A stretch of DNA of 64,000 bases, taken from the NCBI RefSeq assembly GCF_040712315.1, contig NC_134023.1, positions 66,810,757-66,874,756 of the forward strand. Direction: 5' to 3'. Position 1 is the stretch's first letter; each line of letters starts with the position of its first letter. Under the pieces are notes generated by a model. The model saw nothing but the letters and a program-made list of their open reading frames with translations. It did not search any database and had not been told where the DNA came from. A program made the translations under genes and the position numbers. The DNA comes from Castanea sativa (taxonomy: Eukaryota; Streptophyta; Magnoliopsida; Fagales; Fagaceae). Below, piece after piece: positions 21,574 through 32,762 of the stretch.

Positions 21574-22571
21574 GATCCCCTGCCCAATCAGTGTCTGTGA
21601 AGGCAGTGAAGGTGAGAGGACCACGAGAGAAATGAATGCCATGAGTGAGAGTGCCTCTCACATATCTAAGAACCCTCTTGGCTCCCTCCATATGAGTAGT
21701 AGTAGGAAATTGCATAAATTGACACAACTGATGAACACTAAAAGCCAAATCTGGTCTAGTAAATGTGAGATATTGAAGAGCTTCAACCATGCTTCTGTAA
21801 GTAGAAGGATCAGATAGAAGCAAACCAGAATATGGAGTAAGTCGTGTAGCAGGACAACAAGAAGTCTTTGTAGGCTTAGAATTATGCATATTGAAGCGAT
21901 GGAAAACATCATATGCATACTTAGTCCGTGATAAGATGAGGCCAAACTTAGTAGGTGTAATCTGAATGTCTAGAAAGTAATTAAGAGGGCCAAGATCTTT
22001 GAGATCAAAAGTAGCACTGAGAGCTGATGAGATAGGAAATATATGTAGGAGTATTGCCAGTGATGATAATATCATCAACATACAAGAGCAAATAAAGAAC
22101 TGTAGAGCCTGAATGATAAACAAAGAGGGATGAATCTACCAAGGAAGCCACAAAACCAAGATGTAGTAATTGAGAGGTAAATCTCTCAAACCAAGCCCTT
22201 GGAGCTTACTTCAAACCATAAAGAGACTTCAGCAATTTGCACACATAATGAGGCTTAGAGGGATCAACATAGCCTTGAGTTTGTTGCATATATACTCCCT
22301 CCTCGAGATAGCCATAGAGGAAAGCATTGGATACATCCAATTGCCTAATGGACCAATTAAGATTGACTGCAATTGCCAAAACCAATCTAACAGTAGTTGG
22401 TTTGATGATAAGACTAAAAGTTTCTGTGAAGTCTATACTTGACTGTTGATGAAACCCTTTAGCTACCAGGTGTGCCTTGTATCTAGCAATTGACCCATCA
22501 CTGTGAAGCTTCAATTTATAGACCCATTTGCACCCTACCAGATTAAATTGGGGAGAAGGAGGAACAAACAC
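21574..22571 (-). pseudogene. Copia A reverse transcriptase
   Basis: Minus-strand RT landmarks in order: [58 protein letters not shown], the catalytic YVDDIIITGN at about 22080-22050, then DLKDLGPLNYFLDIQI and a TRPDLAFSVHQLCQFM block leading to RNase H. The frame is broken between the two halves near 22206 and again around the YVDD region. The enzyme copied element RNA into DNA in its original form. Confidence 0.9.
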
Positions 22572-23039
22572 CCAAGTTTACTGCTTCTGCAATGCATCAA
22601 ATTTAGCATCCATTGCCTTGCACCAATTTGAATAAGAAGAAGCAACTTTGTATTTGGGAGGTTCAATAAAATTGTAGTCAAGAGTAGCTTTATAACAAAG
22701 CTTAGGTTTGGAAATTCCACTCTTGGACCTAGTTTGCATGGGATGATGATTGACAAGAACAATAAGCAATGGTGAAGGAGCACTAGAAATAGGAGGTGTT
22801 GGTGCTGAACTAGGTAGTGAGACAGAAGATGGTGCTGGTGTAGGTAATGTGGAAGGGTCAATAGGATTAGCAGAAGATGTATTGGTATAGATTGGAGAAT
22901 AAGCAGATTGTAAGGACTAGACTGGTGTGGTAGTAGTGACAGATTGAGGAGTTGACCCAAGAATGGAAGGTTGATGTAGAGAGTGCGAGTAAAGTAAATT
23001 GGACAACCAAAGGGAATGAGATGTAGGAGTAACTTGTGA
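22572..23039 (-). pseudogene. Copia A integrase-RT linker
   Basis: Variable proline/serine-type linker between integrase and RT, with SKSGISKPKLCYKA and NWCKAMDAKFDAL near 22600-22740. The latter is the usual 'W..AM..E..AL' lead-in to Copia RT. Decayed, with several frames. Confidence 0.75.
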
Positions 23040-23825
23040 TTATGAGGAAGGTGTGAGTGTAAGAAGGGGAAATTTAGACTCATTAAACAAGACATGCCTA
23101 GAAGTGTACATAGTGCTTGTAACAGGATCAAAGCACAAGAAACACTTTGAAGCAGAAGAATACCCTAGGAATATACATTCCTTGGTTCTAGATTCAAGCT
23201 TATGAGAGGTGTATGGTTTGAGAAGAGGATAAAAAGCACACCCAAAGACTCTAAGCTGACTAAGATCAGGTTGAGAGTGATATAACAAGAAATATGGTGA
23301 GTGAGATTGAAGAGTAGCAGTAGGCAACAAATTTATGAGGAAAACAGCAGTTTGAATAGCATGAAACTAGTATTGGAAAGGAAGTGAGGCTTTAGAAAAT
23401 AAAGTGATAGTGGTTTCTATAATATGTCTATGTTTCCTTTCCACTAACCCATTTTGTTGTGGAGTATATGGACAAGAGAGTTGATGAAGAATACCATGTG
23501 CAAATAGGTAAGATTCAAACTCTTTGGAAACATACTCACCACCCCCATCTGATCTTAGGATTTTAAGCTTAGAAGAAAACTGTGTTTCAACCATGGATTT
23601 GAACTTAACAAATATAGGAAAAACTTCAAATTTATGCTTAAGAAAACAAATCCAAGTAAAACAAGTATAGTGATCCACAAACAACACATAATACTTGAAT
23701 CCATTAATGGAAGAAACAAGAGCAAGGCCCCATATATCAGAGTGCACTATTTTCAAGTGAAGAATGTGCAGTAAATTAAGAAGTAGGAAAAGGAAGTTTA
23801 TGGATTTTACCACTAAGTGTGCATT
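23040..23825 (-). pseudogene. Copia A integrase
   Basis: The minus strand shows HSDIWG, YYVLFVDHYTCFTWICFLK, ILRSDGGGEYVSKEFESY, GILHQLSCPYTPQQNGLVER and KHRHIIETTITLF. Together these give the integrase D, D, E core (the Asp of HSD, of RSD, and the Glu of VER). The C-terminal part LRVFGCAFYP, KECIFLGYSSASK and YTSRHVLFNE follows near 23040-23270. A frame break lies near 23340-23366. Confidence 0.9.
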
Positions 23826-23990
23826 TAGATACCGTTTATTTTGCTGAAAACTGAAAACAATAAAAAAAAATTTATGGTTACTGTTCACTACAGTTTAGCA
23901 CTGTTCATTTGCAAGAGGCACTGAGCTGAAAAAAACAAGAAGGGCAAAAATGTAGACGCAGCCTGGATCCAAACAGAGCTTAAGACAATG
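23826..23990. mobile_element. Small hAT-like MITE inside Copia A
   Basis: 'GTGCATTTAGATACCGTTTA' at the left and 'TGGATCCAAACAGAGC' at the right are inverted termini of the GTTTGGATACCG family also seen at 44898 and 52441. It separates the CLSGK-type pre-integrase segment from its upstream half, so the coding homology shows the insertion. The flanks share 'CTTAAG/CTTAG'-like bases, too diverged to call a target duplication. Confidence 0.7.
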
Positions 23991-24612
23991 TGTATAAGAT
24001 AAGCTATTACACTTATTGGCAGAAATCTTAAACATAGGAAAAAGTGTTTGCAGGACTTAAGTTTGTGATATCCAAGCCTATTATGCCATAATTCCCAAGT
24101 TGAAGATGTAGAAGCAACATGATTGCAGACTCTAGGTTGCAAAAACAGATTAGTAGCTTTACTAGGGTAGATAAGGTATACACCTGTTCACTCTTGCCCT
24201 GGTAAAGAACTTTCCTCGTGGCCAAGGCCTAAACAGACAAAAGGTTTTTATCAAAATAGCACCAACAATGATTATCATGACAAAGTTTGTGAACTAAAGC
24301 TAAATTTGAAGCAATAAAAGGCACTCGAAGGAAATAATTAAGATGTAAAGATGAATGTTGAGTAAGGAATTGAACTTTACCTACGTGTGTGATTGGAAGG
24401 TTTTGTCCATTACCAACAGTTTGATGGTCTTGTCCAGTGTAAGGTTTGGGAAAAGATAGTGCATTAAGGCTGGATGTGACATGATCTATTGCAGCACTAT
24501 TATCTAGCCAGGGCTGCTCTTGAGTGATTGCTGCATTTAAGGCTGTAGCCATAGCAGCGAGTTTAGTAAGAGGGTGCTTGCCTTGAAAGGCATAGTCCAT
24601 GACAACAATCAA
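23991..24612 (-). pseudogene. Copia A protease and GAG-pre-integrase region
   Basis: The minus frame has WLDNSAAIDHVTSSL where the protease active site normally reads W..DSGA..H.T, so the DSG core is altered. Later STWELWHNRLGYHKL matches the pre-integrase zinc-binding H...H region. The sequence is frameshifted near 24225. Confidence 0.8.
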
Positions 24613-25594
24613 TGGCTATATGACCACTCTTGCCACATATCTGACAGGTTGGTCTCTCATTCTTGGAACCTTAAACGTGTGATGAAGAAAACTGATTTGA
24701 TTGATTCTGATTGGATGTGTATGGTGCATAATACTATGGAAAGGAATTAGATCCTCTACCACTACCATTACCTCTTCCTCTATTGCTATTTCTTCCTCTA
24801 CCTCTACCATTGTACTGATTATAACCACCAGGTCTATGAGTGACATTCACTGCCATTGCAAAAGTTTCCTTAACATCACTAGTGTCAATTAAAGATTCTT
24901 CTTCTGCATTAAATAGAGTGGTGAGTTCATCAAAACTCACTTGTGCACTGCTTGTACGTATGACATATCTGAATGCATTGCACTCTTTGGGAAGGTCTTT
25001 AATTGCTATGTGAAGCAATTCTTCATCATCAATAATCACTCCAACTGCCATCAACTTATCCCTCACAACCTTGATCTTCTACAAGTACACATCTACAGAA
25101 TCACAGCCTTTCCTAATATTATGAAGTTCTCCTTTTAGATTTATAATGTGTGATCTTGAAATTGAGGAAAAACGATTTTCAAGAACCTTACAAACCTCCA
25201 TTGCTAAGTGGCATCCCACAGCGAGAGCAAGGATTGAAGGTGTCAAAGTTGAACTGATAAAAGTAACAAGTGCTTTCTCCTTTGGTTTCTAGATTGAAAA
25301 ATCTGGATTGACAATTGATGTAACAAAACCTAAAAGATCTTTGAGAAATTTCTCAGGAATTGGTTGAGTATCATCGAGCGACTCAAACATGGAATAAGTT
25401 TCAAGAACCATCAAGATTTGATGTTTCCAGACTATATAGTTTGAACTATCTAGCTTTACTGTCATCATGTTTGACAGCAATAGAAGAGGTTGATTAATCA
25501 AATTGATTGAAGCAGTAGAAGAAGACGTCATGGACGCCATAGTTGATGATGAAGATGACATTGCAGTAGAGGCCATCAGTTCAATAGAAGCCAT
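24613..25594 (-). pseudogene. Copia A gag
   Basis: A start at about 25594 follows the PBS. KLDSSNYIVWKHQILMVL is the Copia gag entry motif (L...NY..W). A later frame has the LTTLFNAEEESLID helix, a GRGRGRNSNRGRG basic linker, and a CCHC knuckle CQICGKSGHIAIDC at about 24600-24660. Stops (25289) and shifts break the frame. Confidence 0.88.
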
Positions 25595-25611
25595 TTATGG
25601 CTTTGATACCA

Positions 25612-26047
25612 TGAAAAAACAGATAAGTTTCAATGAAGATTACATAGATCTTTGATTCAAACACACAAAATTTGATAAGGAAAAGATGCGAGAAAGTGAG
25701 AGAAAGAGAGAGAAAGAGAAGAGAAAATCAGAGAGAGTTTGAGAGGAAAACTGATTCTATTATTCACTATATGATCGTAATCTATTACATTCATTTTGTA
25801 TATATAGGAATTACATGGATAAATAGGATCTAGAATCATCTAACAACTATAACTAACTATAACAAACTTTCTTGCCAACTACTGATTCACACACGTGCCA
25901 TAACTAACTCACAACCACAAGCAAAATGACACAATTTGAATAAGTGATTACATGCGTGTGTTGAACAGCACATGTTATCTGTCTTCCTTCTTGTTCAATT
26001 TCTCTGGCTCTGTTTTTTGCAATTGCTTTGCTCTTGTACCTTCAACA
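25612..26047 (-). repeat. Copia A 5' LTR
   Basis: A 436-bp LTR directly beside the PBS at about 25600-25611. The outer end ...CTTCAACA abuts the AGAAG duplication at 26048-26052. Confidence 0.93.
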
Positions 26048-26573
26048 AGAAGTATGTTGGTTGCAAACACAATAATAATGAAAATAACACAAGTGTGAGC
26101 CTTTGGTTCGCTAAGTTTAGAATAATGAAAAAGCCCAAACGGCTACTCCCATCACATCTTCCTTACGTATATATCTAGCTTAATATCTAAATCAATACAT
26201 ACTAGCCTATTAATCACCACAATTAAAAAGAATAAAATAATCTCTCTCATTTTCAATATAGAATTAAACAATTCCACTAACTCCTCATCTTCATATTAAC
26301 TCTCACATTTTTACATTCATGTTGTAATATAAATCAATTTTAATTGTATAATATTAAAATGCTCCAACAAAGCATATATCCATCCCCACTACTTTCCTCA
26401 AAAGCATCACTAGAATTATGTCTTCTAGATATATCTTAACAGTAGCTTCACTAGCTTTCTCAAGATATGGAATGATCACATTTCTTTCCAAACGTCCATA
26501 GTGAAATGAGCAAAGCATAGATGACACAATACTTCCTTGAGTAATACCTACACCTAGAAAGTATAACTTCTTC
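26048..26573 (-). pseudogene. TERT: TERT relic, motif B' exon and flank
   Basis: On the minus strand 26573-26354 encodes KLYFLGVGITQGSIVSSM, LCSFHYGRLERNVIIPYLEK, matching TERT motif B' (LGVGIPQGS...SSLLC..YYGHLER). The Pro of 'IPQGS' is Thr here. Near 26440 the frame shifts by one base, and the alternative frame carries DISRRHNSSDAFEESSGDGY, which fits the insert before motif C. The next exon (motif C) lies beyond Copia A at 19821. Removing Copia A and one AGAAG rejoins '...TTCTTAG|ATTTATTGATG', so the insertion hit the exon start or intron end. Upstream TERT exons (TEN, TRBD, motifs 1, 2, A) were not seen to the right. Confidence 0.85.
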
Positions 26574-26676
26574 AGATGGTGACCCAACCATTAGTCCATC
26601 ATTGTCATGACTCACCCTTCAGCCACCAACTGTCACCTCCCAAAATCTCATAAAAATTCTATTAGAATTTTATATT

Positions 26677-26857
26677 GAGAAATGCTAGGGACACACACTT
26701 TTGCACAATTTTGTACCACAATTCGCCACATGGCGAGTTGTGATTGGTTAGAGTGTGTTAGTGGGCCATGTGGGGACACACTCTAACCAATCATAACTCG
26801 CCATGTGGCGAGTTGTGGCACAAAGTTGTGCAAAAGTATGTGTCCCAAGCATTTCTC
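26677..26857. mobile_element. Near-perfect foldback MITE, Mutator-type
   Basis: An 181-bp palindrome: GAGAAATGCTAGGGACACAC at the left, and GAGAAATGCTTGGGACACAT in reverse complement at the right, with arms of nearly 90 bp. The 9-bp flanks TTTTATATT (26668-26676) and TTTCATATT (26858-26866) differ at one base, a Mutator-like target duplication. It lies just upstream of the TERT motif B' exon. Confidence 0.9.
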
Positions 26858-26916
26858 TTTCATATTGCCACATATTGCTAATCAATCAAATCTCAAATTA
26901 ACATGCATATAAATAA

Positions 26917-28042
26917 AAGCATCTCCAACAGTTTTTCCATATTTTTGTACTGTTTAGACAGTGAACAGTGATGTTTAACTTTTACCTACTTACTTTTCAA
27001 AATATATCTTCCAACATATTTTCTATCCTTTCTCTATCTCATGTAAATATTATTTCCTCTTTTTTTATTTATTCATTATTTATTCTTTTTTTAACAACTA
27101 TATTTTTTAATGAGAAATGTTACGTCCACAATATTTTTCGTAATACTTTTACAACAAAATTTATGTGGAAAGTTGTTACTAGTTCTAATTTGAATCCACC
27201 ACTGAAATTATTTTTTTTACTCACCAATATTAACTAATAATAATCTATTACTTAAAATTTATTGTGAAAATATTGCGGTAGTATTTTTCAATTAAGATTT
27301 TTTATTTTTTATATTATTTTTCCTTTCTTTCATTTCATTTTCATCCATACGTTTCATTACCTTTTTTTTTTTTCTTGTTTTTCTCCTCCACACACATGTC
27401 CAGCCTATCTCTATCCCCCCTTCTTTTATTTTTCTTTTTCTCTCTCATTCAAGAACATTCCAGCAAGCTCTCATTCTCTCTTTTTTTCTCCAGCACTCTC
27501 TCTCTCTCTTACTTGATTCCAAAACATTCACTATCTCTCTCCGTGATAAGAAAAGAAAGAAAAGAGGTATAGAGAGAAAGAACAAGAGAGATGAGTCACT
27601 GTGCCGTCGCTCATCTTCGTCCCCAACGCAATCCAAATGGGTCAGATGGCTTTTGTTTGCTGTCTTTTTCTTCTTTTTTTTTTGCTTTTATTGTTATGAT
27701 TTGATTAATTTTAAAATTGTGTTTTTGAGTTTGTATTCTGATAATCTGATTATGCTTGAGTTTAGAGATGTTTGAGGGAAAGATTGTTGTGTTTGTAGTT
27801 GTTGTATTTGTAGCTGTGAAAGGAGCGAGAAAGAATTTTTTTTTTTTTTTTATTGAGATATATGAATTTTTTAAGTAGAAAAATTCTTTTGGAGTTGCTA
27901 CAATGTTCTCTATATCTAGAGAAGCACTGTAGCAACTTTAAAAAATATTTGGAAAAGTTTTGTATTTAGAGAATTTGTTGGAGTGTGAACAGTGGGGTTT
28001 TCTCTTCAAAAAATAGATATAGCTAATTTATTGTAGATGCTC
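26917..28042. mobile_element. PIF/Harbinger-type TIR element, 1.1 kb
   Basis: The ends are AAGCATCTCCAACAG at the left and GAGCATCTACAATAAATTAG in reverse complement at the right, with TAA at 26914-26916 and 28043-28045. The interior from 27190 (ctcaccaatattaactaataataa...) closely follows 4686-4870 of the element at 4210-5834, confirming one family. It carries CT-rich simple sequence at 27360-27560 and no transposase. Confidence 0.8.
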
Positions 28043-28552
28043 TAAAGACCCTTTTGAAAACCTTAAACAATCCCAAATTCTTTCATATAAGCTTAAATTA
28101 TAGAGAGAAATGATATGAACAAAAAATTCTAGAGAGACAAAAATAGGAACAATTTCCTTTGCTTAAAGAAAGGCATTCAACCAAGTTAGTACAGTAAATT
28201 GGAGGGTTTTTTTTTTTTTTAAGTGTCGTGAGCAAATTTGAAAGATAACAATTACTTTCTTTTTCTTTTTCTTTTTCAGTTGAAATGGTTAGAAATAGTT
28301 ACGTATTGCAATTCCAACAGCTACCCACTCTCCCGTACTCCCCAACTAGCCTAATTGGGCAGTGGTGGTAATAGTTGCTTTCTAATGAATATTATTTTTG
28401 TAAATTAGAATTTTAATTAAATTGTTGGTTAGGTGGTGATATAATCTTCCAAAAAATAGGTGGTAACATAGTCTTTGACTTTATTACTCCGGTCCTAAAT
28501 TGTCAGCCCATTAAGTCCTTTTTAAAAAATCAATAAATAAAATACAAACACT

Positions 28553-28835
28553 GACTGTTACATGCAGTTTTATTTTTGGCGTGTGAATGTATTCTCTTAT
28601 CTCATCCTCTTTCCTTATATATGTGTGTGTATGTTTCTAAAAAAAAAAAAAAGATACTCAGTGTTGTTGAGTCGTTCCATATCGGTAAGATGTGATATTG
28701 AGAAGAGGTTTATCATTTGCTTCGCGACACTAACTGCCGCATGCAGTTTGAGTGTTGGCGTGTGAGTGTATTCTCTTATCTTATTCCCCTTCCCCTATGT
28801 ATATGTGTGTGTGTTTCTCAAAAAAATAAAATAAA
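28553..28835. repeat. Tandem duplication of about 180 bp
   Basis: 28553-28652 (atgcagtttta...ttggcgtgtga...gtattctcttatct...gtgtgtatgtttctaaaa) is repeated at 28730-28835 with substitutions. Each copy ends in an A-rich tract. The unit between contains 'tgttgttgagtcgttccatatcgg', a motif seen in plant dispersed repeats. No coding seen. Confidence 0.7.
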
Positions 28836-28985
28836 ATAAAATACAAAGTTTAAATAAGTGGCGATTTATAAAATAAATTTGTGACTAAAAGTATATACAA
28901 ATGGTCTCTTCAACCGCCACATGATAATTTGGGGGAAGTTTTCTCCAAACTGTGTTGGAAGTAAATTTCTTTTCAGAAATAAATG

Positions 28986-29466
28986 AGAAATACTATGTCA
29001 ACAACATATTTACAACAAATTTTAAGTGACAGGTTATTATTAGTGGAAATAAAAGTATTTCTTTTTCTTTTTTTTCAATGGTAGGTTCAAATTAGAACCA
29101 ATAACCAAGAACAAAACTAGAATTTTATGAATGAGGGGGCCAAAATAATAATAAATATAAAATTGAACCAATTTAATAGTGTCATACAAGAAATATGAAT
29201 AGTTCTGGGAACTAATCATATTTCTTTTGAAGATTTTAGATAAATTTAGGGGTAAAAATCTAATATTTAATAAGTTTGGGGGGGGGGAATTATATATTTT
29301 TTGAAAAAAAAATTAGGGGTAATTTTATAAAATTAGAAAAGTTTGGGGGGTCGTAGGCTCATAGCCCATCATCATTTTAAATGGGTCCACCTTTACCAAT
29401 AACAACCTACTACATCAAATTAAGATTTGTCGTAATAATGTTATAAAAATATCCTAGACATAATAC
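28986..29466. mobile_element. Mutator-type MITE with an inserted fragment
   Basis: The left arm (gagaaatactatgtcaacaacatatttacaaca) and the right arm (reverse complement of ...gtcgtaataatgttataaaaatatcctagac) match the arms of the MITE at 41775-41965. The centre, about 29110-29385, is occupied by sequence with 'gagggggccaaaat' and 'gggggg' runs like the edges of the GGCGGAGC family at 60431, which suggests a nested remnant. Confidence 0.55.
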
Positions 29467-29469
29467 TTA

Positions 29470-30349
29470 TTTTATTCAAAATATAAATACCGTTGTCCCA
29501 CTAGTTTAAATGAATGATAGTAATTATGAAAACTTATTCTCTTTTTACTAATAAACAATACATCAAATGATATATTATTCCCTTAAAAAATTGGATTTCT
29601 TAACCAACATCAATGATATATAGTTGACAATAAGTGACTAATTTTTTTTTTCTTCTGATAAAATTATTATAAAAAGAGGTTGTAGATTTTGTGATAATGA
29701 TTTTCTGGATTTTTCTAAACTATACACCCTTATCAGTTAGGTGTGGGAAGAAAAATTAAAGAAACACCCTTATCCTTACATAGATGTGACTTATCAAACA
29801 AAACCTTGGAATGTGATATACTCACAACGACATGCATAGGTGAGAATTGAGAGGACGTGTTAATGAGGGTATCATTCTCATGGTCCATAATGGTCATAAA
29901 TGTGACACCGAAACTTTCTGCCTTCTTATAATCTTATTATGGATCACAAACAATGGGCTCCATCTTCCATGCTTTCCATGGGCGCGTGAGTGTGAATACC
30001 ATTTTTCGGTGGATGAATACCATTACCAACCATTCATCATCAAAGCTTTGCTTTCCTTGTAAAAAAACATACTTTATTACAAAAAGCCAAATGAATAATA
30101 AACTAACATTGATAAGAAAACAAAAAGTCTTTTCATCCTTCTTCTTTTGGCCTAACCTTTGAGGCAAACAAAGGCAATTTTGGAATTGAGATATAGCTAA
30201 ATTTATTAGATCTTGGTATTTCTTTCAGAAATGTTAAAAGATGCTCTACGGGTATTAGTTTAAAAATAATTTTTAAAAATACTCTGTGAAAAAATTATAT
30301 GAAAATAGGATAAGTAATGACTTTTTTGACAATTTTTTTATATTATATA
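29470..30349. other. AT-rich spacer, no gene seen
   Basis: ORFs of 69-76 codons overlap one another on both strands around 29850-30165. None has recognisable motifs, and composition around them is not codon-like. I leave them unannotated. Confidence 0.5.
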
Positions 30350-31125
30350 CTATATAATAAAAGTTGGACTTAGATGCATGATTGCGCTAAGTGGCGACAC
30401 TAAATTGCAGAAATTTTTTTAGATTTTTAGATTTTAAAAAGAAAACATTTCTATAAAAAAGAGTCTAATGCATCTTAAGTTGTAGCAACTTAGATGTAGT
30501 GTAATCCAATTCTTTTTTTTTTTTAATTACTCCACTAAAAAAATAGTTTAATGCATCTTAAATTGTAGCAACCGTATGCTACACTAAAAAATAGAGGTTT
30601 AATGCATTTTAAATTACAGCAACGTACACTACACTAAATTAATAGGTCAAATGCATATTTAATTGTAGCAATCATATATTACACTAAAAAAAAGAGGTTT
30701 AATGCTTCTTAAATTGCAACAACGTACACTACGCTTAATAAAAAGGTCTAATACATCTTGAATTGCAGCAACCGTATACTACACTAAAAAAATAGAGGTC
30801 TAATGCATCTTAAATTGTAGCAATATTTATAGAATATTTTTTAAAAAAATATGTATATATATATATATATATAATTAAATTAAAATTTTACTACTAAGAG
30901 CTTTTAGAAATTTAAAACTTGCCATAATTTTTTAAAATATTTTAAAATATATTTTTTGGCAAAAAAAACTTTCATAATATACATTTTCCATGTAACTTAA
31001 TTTTTTAAAATATTTTTACTATTTTAATTGTTATTAGATTTGATTATATTATCAAAAAATGTATATTTTTTGAAATTTATATATAATTTTTTATTAAGCC
31101 GTGCATTGCATGGGCATAATACTAA
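30350..31125 (+). mobile_element. Non-autonomous Helitron with internal minisatellite
   Basis: The 5' region 'tatataataaaagttggactta' is the usual Helitron-type start, although the TC dinucleotide is not clear. The 3' end has the hairpin CCGTGC-att-GCATGG followed by about 10 bp and CTAA, with T next (31122-31126). The inside is mostly the 50-bp repeat and AT-rich DNA. No Rep/helicase is present. Confidence 0.65.
30463..30830. repeat. 50-bp minisatellite with alternating subtypes
   Basis: Seven tandem units of about 49-52 bp begin near 30463, 30545, 30596, 30645, 30696, 30745 and 30797, each starting with (g)gtYtaatgcatcttaaattg. Units 2, 4 and 6 continue 'caaccgtat.ctacactaaaaaa', while units 3 and 5 continue 'caacgtacactac'. 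The array therefore has a dimeric period of about 101 bp. Confidence 0.85.
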
Positions 31126-31360
31126 TTTCCAATAAAAGTGGAGTCAAAACTTTTTTTAATATAGTTGATTAACAATTGTTTTAAGAACACTCATTAATAT
31201 GACCATTTTTCTTTTACCAAAAAGAATGATTTTAACTTTCATACAATATGCCAAGCCTCATGACTATATTTGTGGAGAGGGTCTAAAAGCCTTATAATTC
31301 AATTGATACTTCTTGTTATTTTTAATAGAAACCTTCAAAGTTTAAGTCTGGCCATTATCA

Positions 31361-31361
31361 A

Positions 31362-31417
<56 letters not shown>

Positions 31418-31437
31418 CTATCTATCTATATATATAT
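31361..31437. repeat. Compound microsatellite (TA)n(TG)n(TATC)n
   Basis: A TA run, then a TG run of about 28 bp, then TATC and TA repeats. ORFs over it are artefacts of the repeat. Confidence 0.95.
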
Positions 31438-31439
31438 TC

Positions 31440-32516
31440 ACAAAAGGGTGGAGGGGTTTGTGTGAAATATTTACAATTGAAACTACACTTGATGGAAGGT
31501 GGATAGACAAAACAAAGCCATAAACAAAATTAACAAAGCACCATTTTGTTCCTTTCAAAAAACAAAAAACAAAAACAAAGCACCATTTTGTAATATTGTT
31601 GGAATTTTCTCTATTTCCGCCTTGCTTCCCTCTCCTTTTTGTGGGAGAAGGAGGGATTGCAAGTTCCTTAGACAAAAAATTTCTTTCTCTACCAACCCAA
31701 ACACAATTACTAACAAACCTCTATCTACCTCCAAGAGGGAGTTGAACCCTATTCCAAACAAAGTCATTTTTATTTATAATAAATAAATAAACGATTAGAA
31801 GAAATGATTGGACTAATGCTTTTTATGCATATACCCGAGTTGGGTCAAAGAGAGTCTATAAATGGCTTTCCTTTATTTTTCTTGTTGGTATATATGTCAA
31901 AGTTTTTTTTGGAATCATATGGATGTGTAAGTTTCTCGCAGAAAATTGATTTTATTTACTCCTTCTATCAAATTTTGTCTTATTTAGGACTGAAAAATAC
32001 ATCTCATTTTGCTTAATTCACCCAAACCAATGTGGGTTTTTCTAATCTCTAACAGGTGATGGAGCATATTAAGACCTGCAGGCTGCAACCCCAAATACAT
32101 ATATGTAGATATGTATGTATGTTACATAATGTAAATAATTTATACATATTTTTTTATTGTCCCTTGCAATTTTTTTTTCTATCTTCCTTAGCATTCTCAT
32201 AGTTACTCCTTAATTATATCTTTCATCACTATCTCATAAATGACGAAATAACCTTATTTGAGATGACAAAATATATTTTACTTGTCTTGTTTTTAACTAA
32301 TCCGTTCTCATCCTCCTTTCTCTAAATAAGAGAGGAATGGAGCACTCATAATCTTATCGCGCCTTTTCTTGTTGCCATTCTAGTTTCGTTTACTTTCTAA
32401 CCAACTATTTTAAGAGAATATTATATTGAAATTTTTTGTCTTTGAAAGACAGAAGGAAAAAAAAAAGTCAATTTTCAAAATTAATATTAATTAGTCTTGT
32501 TGCCATTCTATATTAA
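31440..32516. other. Spacer, no gene seen
   Basis: Contains a short direct repeat 'aacaaagcaccattttgt' (about 31528 and 31577). ORFs at 31418-31786 occur on both strands without recognisable domains. No element ends were found. Confidence 0.5.
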
Positions 32517-32762
32517 TTAGAAGGTTGCCCGCGCATTGCGCGGATAATGCTGTAAGCTTTTATGTAAAATGGTTTTTGAAATTTTTGTACATATATTATA
32601 ACATAAATGGTGGATATTTTCATTGCTAAAATCACCTACAATTATAGTAGAAATTTCAGAGCATGTAGGCATATTTTGTTGTCTACCATCAGTTGATCGT
32701 AAACTAATTAATTGCAAGCATACATTATGCATATCAAACTCCTTGAACCTATCCCTTGTCAT
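32517..32762 (-). pseudogene. Helitron Rep N-terminal fragment
   Basis: The minus frame reads TRDRFKEFDMHNVCLQLISL, then DGRQQNMPTCSEISTIIVGD. 'N.PT..E.A.LI.GDF' is a conserved block just before the Helitron_like_N region of plant Helitron Rep/helicase proteins. The rest of the protein is missing. Its place near the 3' end and its minus orientation agree with the element's own strand. The last residues to 32517 run into the terminal hairpin and are not real coding sequence. Confidence 0.65.

Larger units (their letters stand above)
19826..26047 (-). mobile_element. Complete Ty1/Copia LTR retrotransposon (Copia A)
   Basis: Two direct LTRs (19826-20285 and 25612-26047) bound the element, and a perfect 5-bp target duplication AGAAG lies at 19821-19825 and 26048-26052. 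Read on the minus strand, a primer-binding site TGGTATCAAAGC (complement of initiator tRNA-Met) follows the 5' LTR directly, and a polypurine tract TTGAGGGGGGA precedes the 3' LTR. The order gag, protease, integrase, RT, RNase H is that of Copia. Many frameshifts and stops make it inactive. It inserted into the TERT relic. A solo LTR (20735-21568) and a small MITE (about 23826-23990) later inserted in it. Confidence 0.95.

Noticed and set aside
18162..26573. A functional TERT gene
   Set aside because: Several frameshifts, an internal deletion in exon c, a final intron of about 34 bp and no visible upstream exons argue for a relic, although sequencing error cannot be fully excluded.
29847..30167. 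Overlapping ORFs of 69-76 codons on both strands
   Set aside because: Opposing frames over the same DNA, no motifs, no splice context. I considered missing TERT exons here but saw no TERT motif.
30463..30830. CRISPR-like array
   Set aside because: The repeats are contiguous 50-bp minisatellite units without spacers, in plant DNA within a Helitron.
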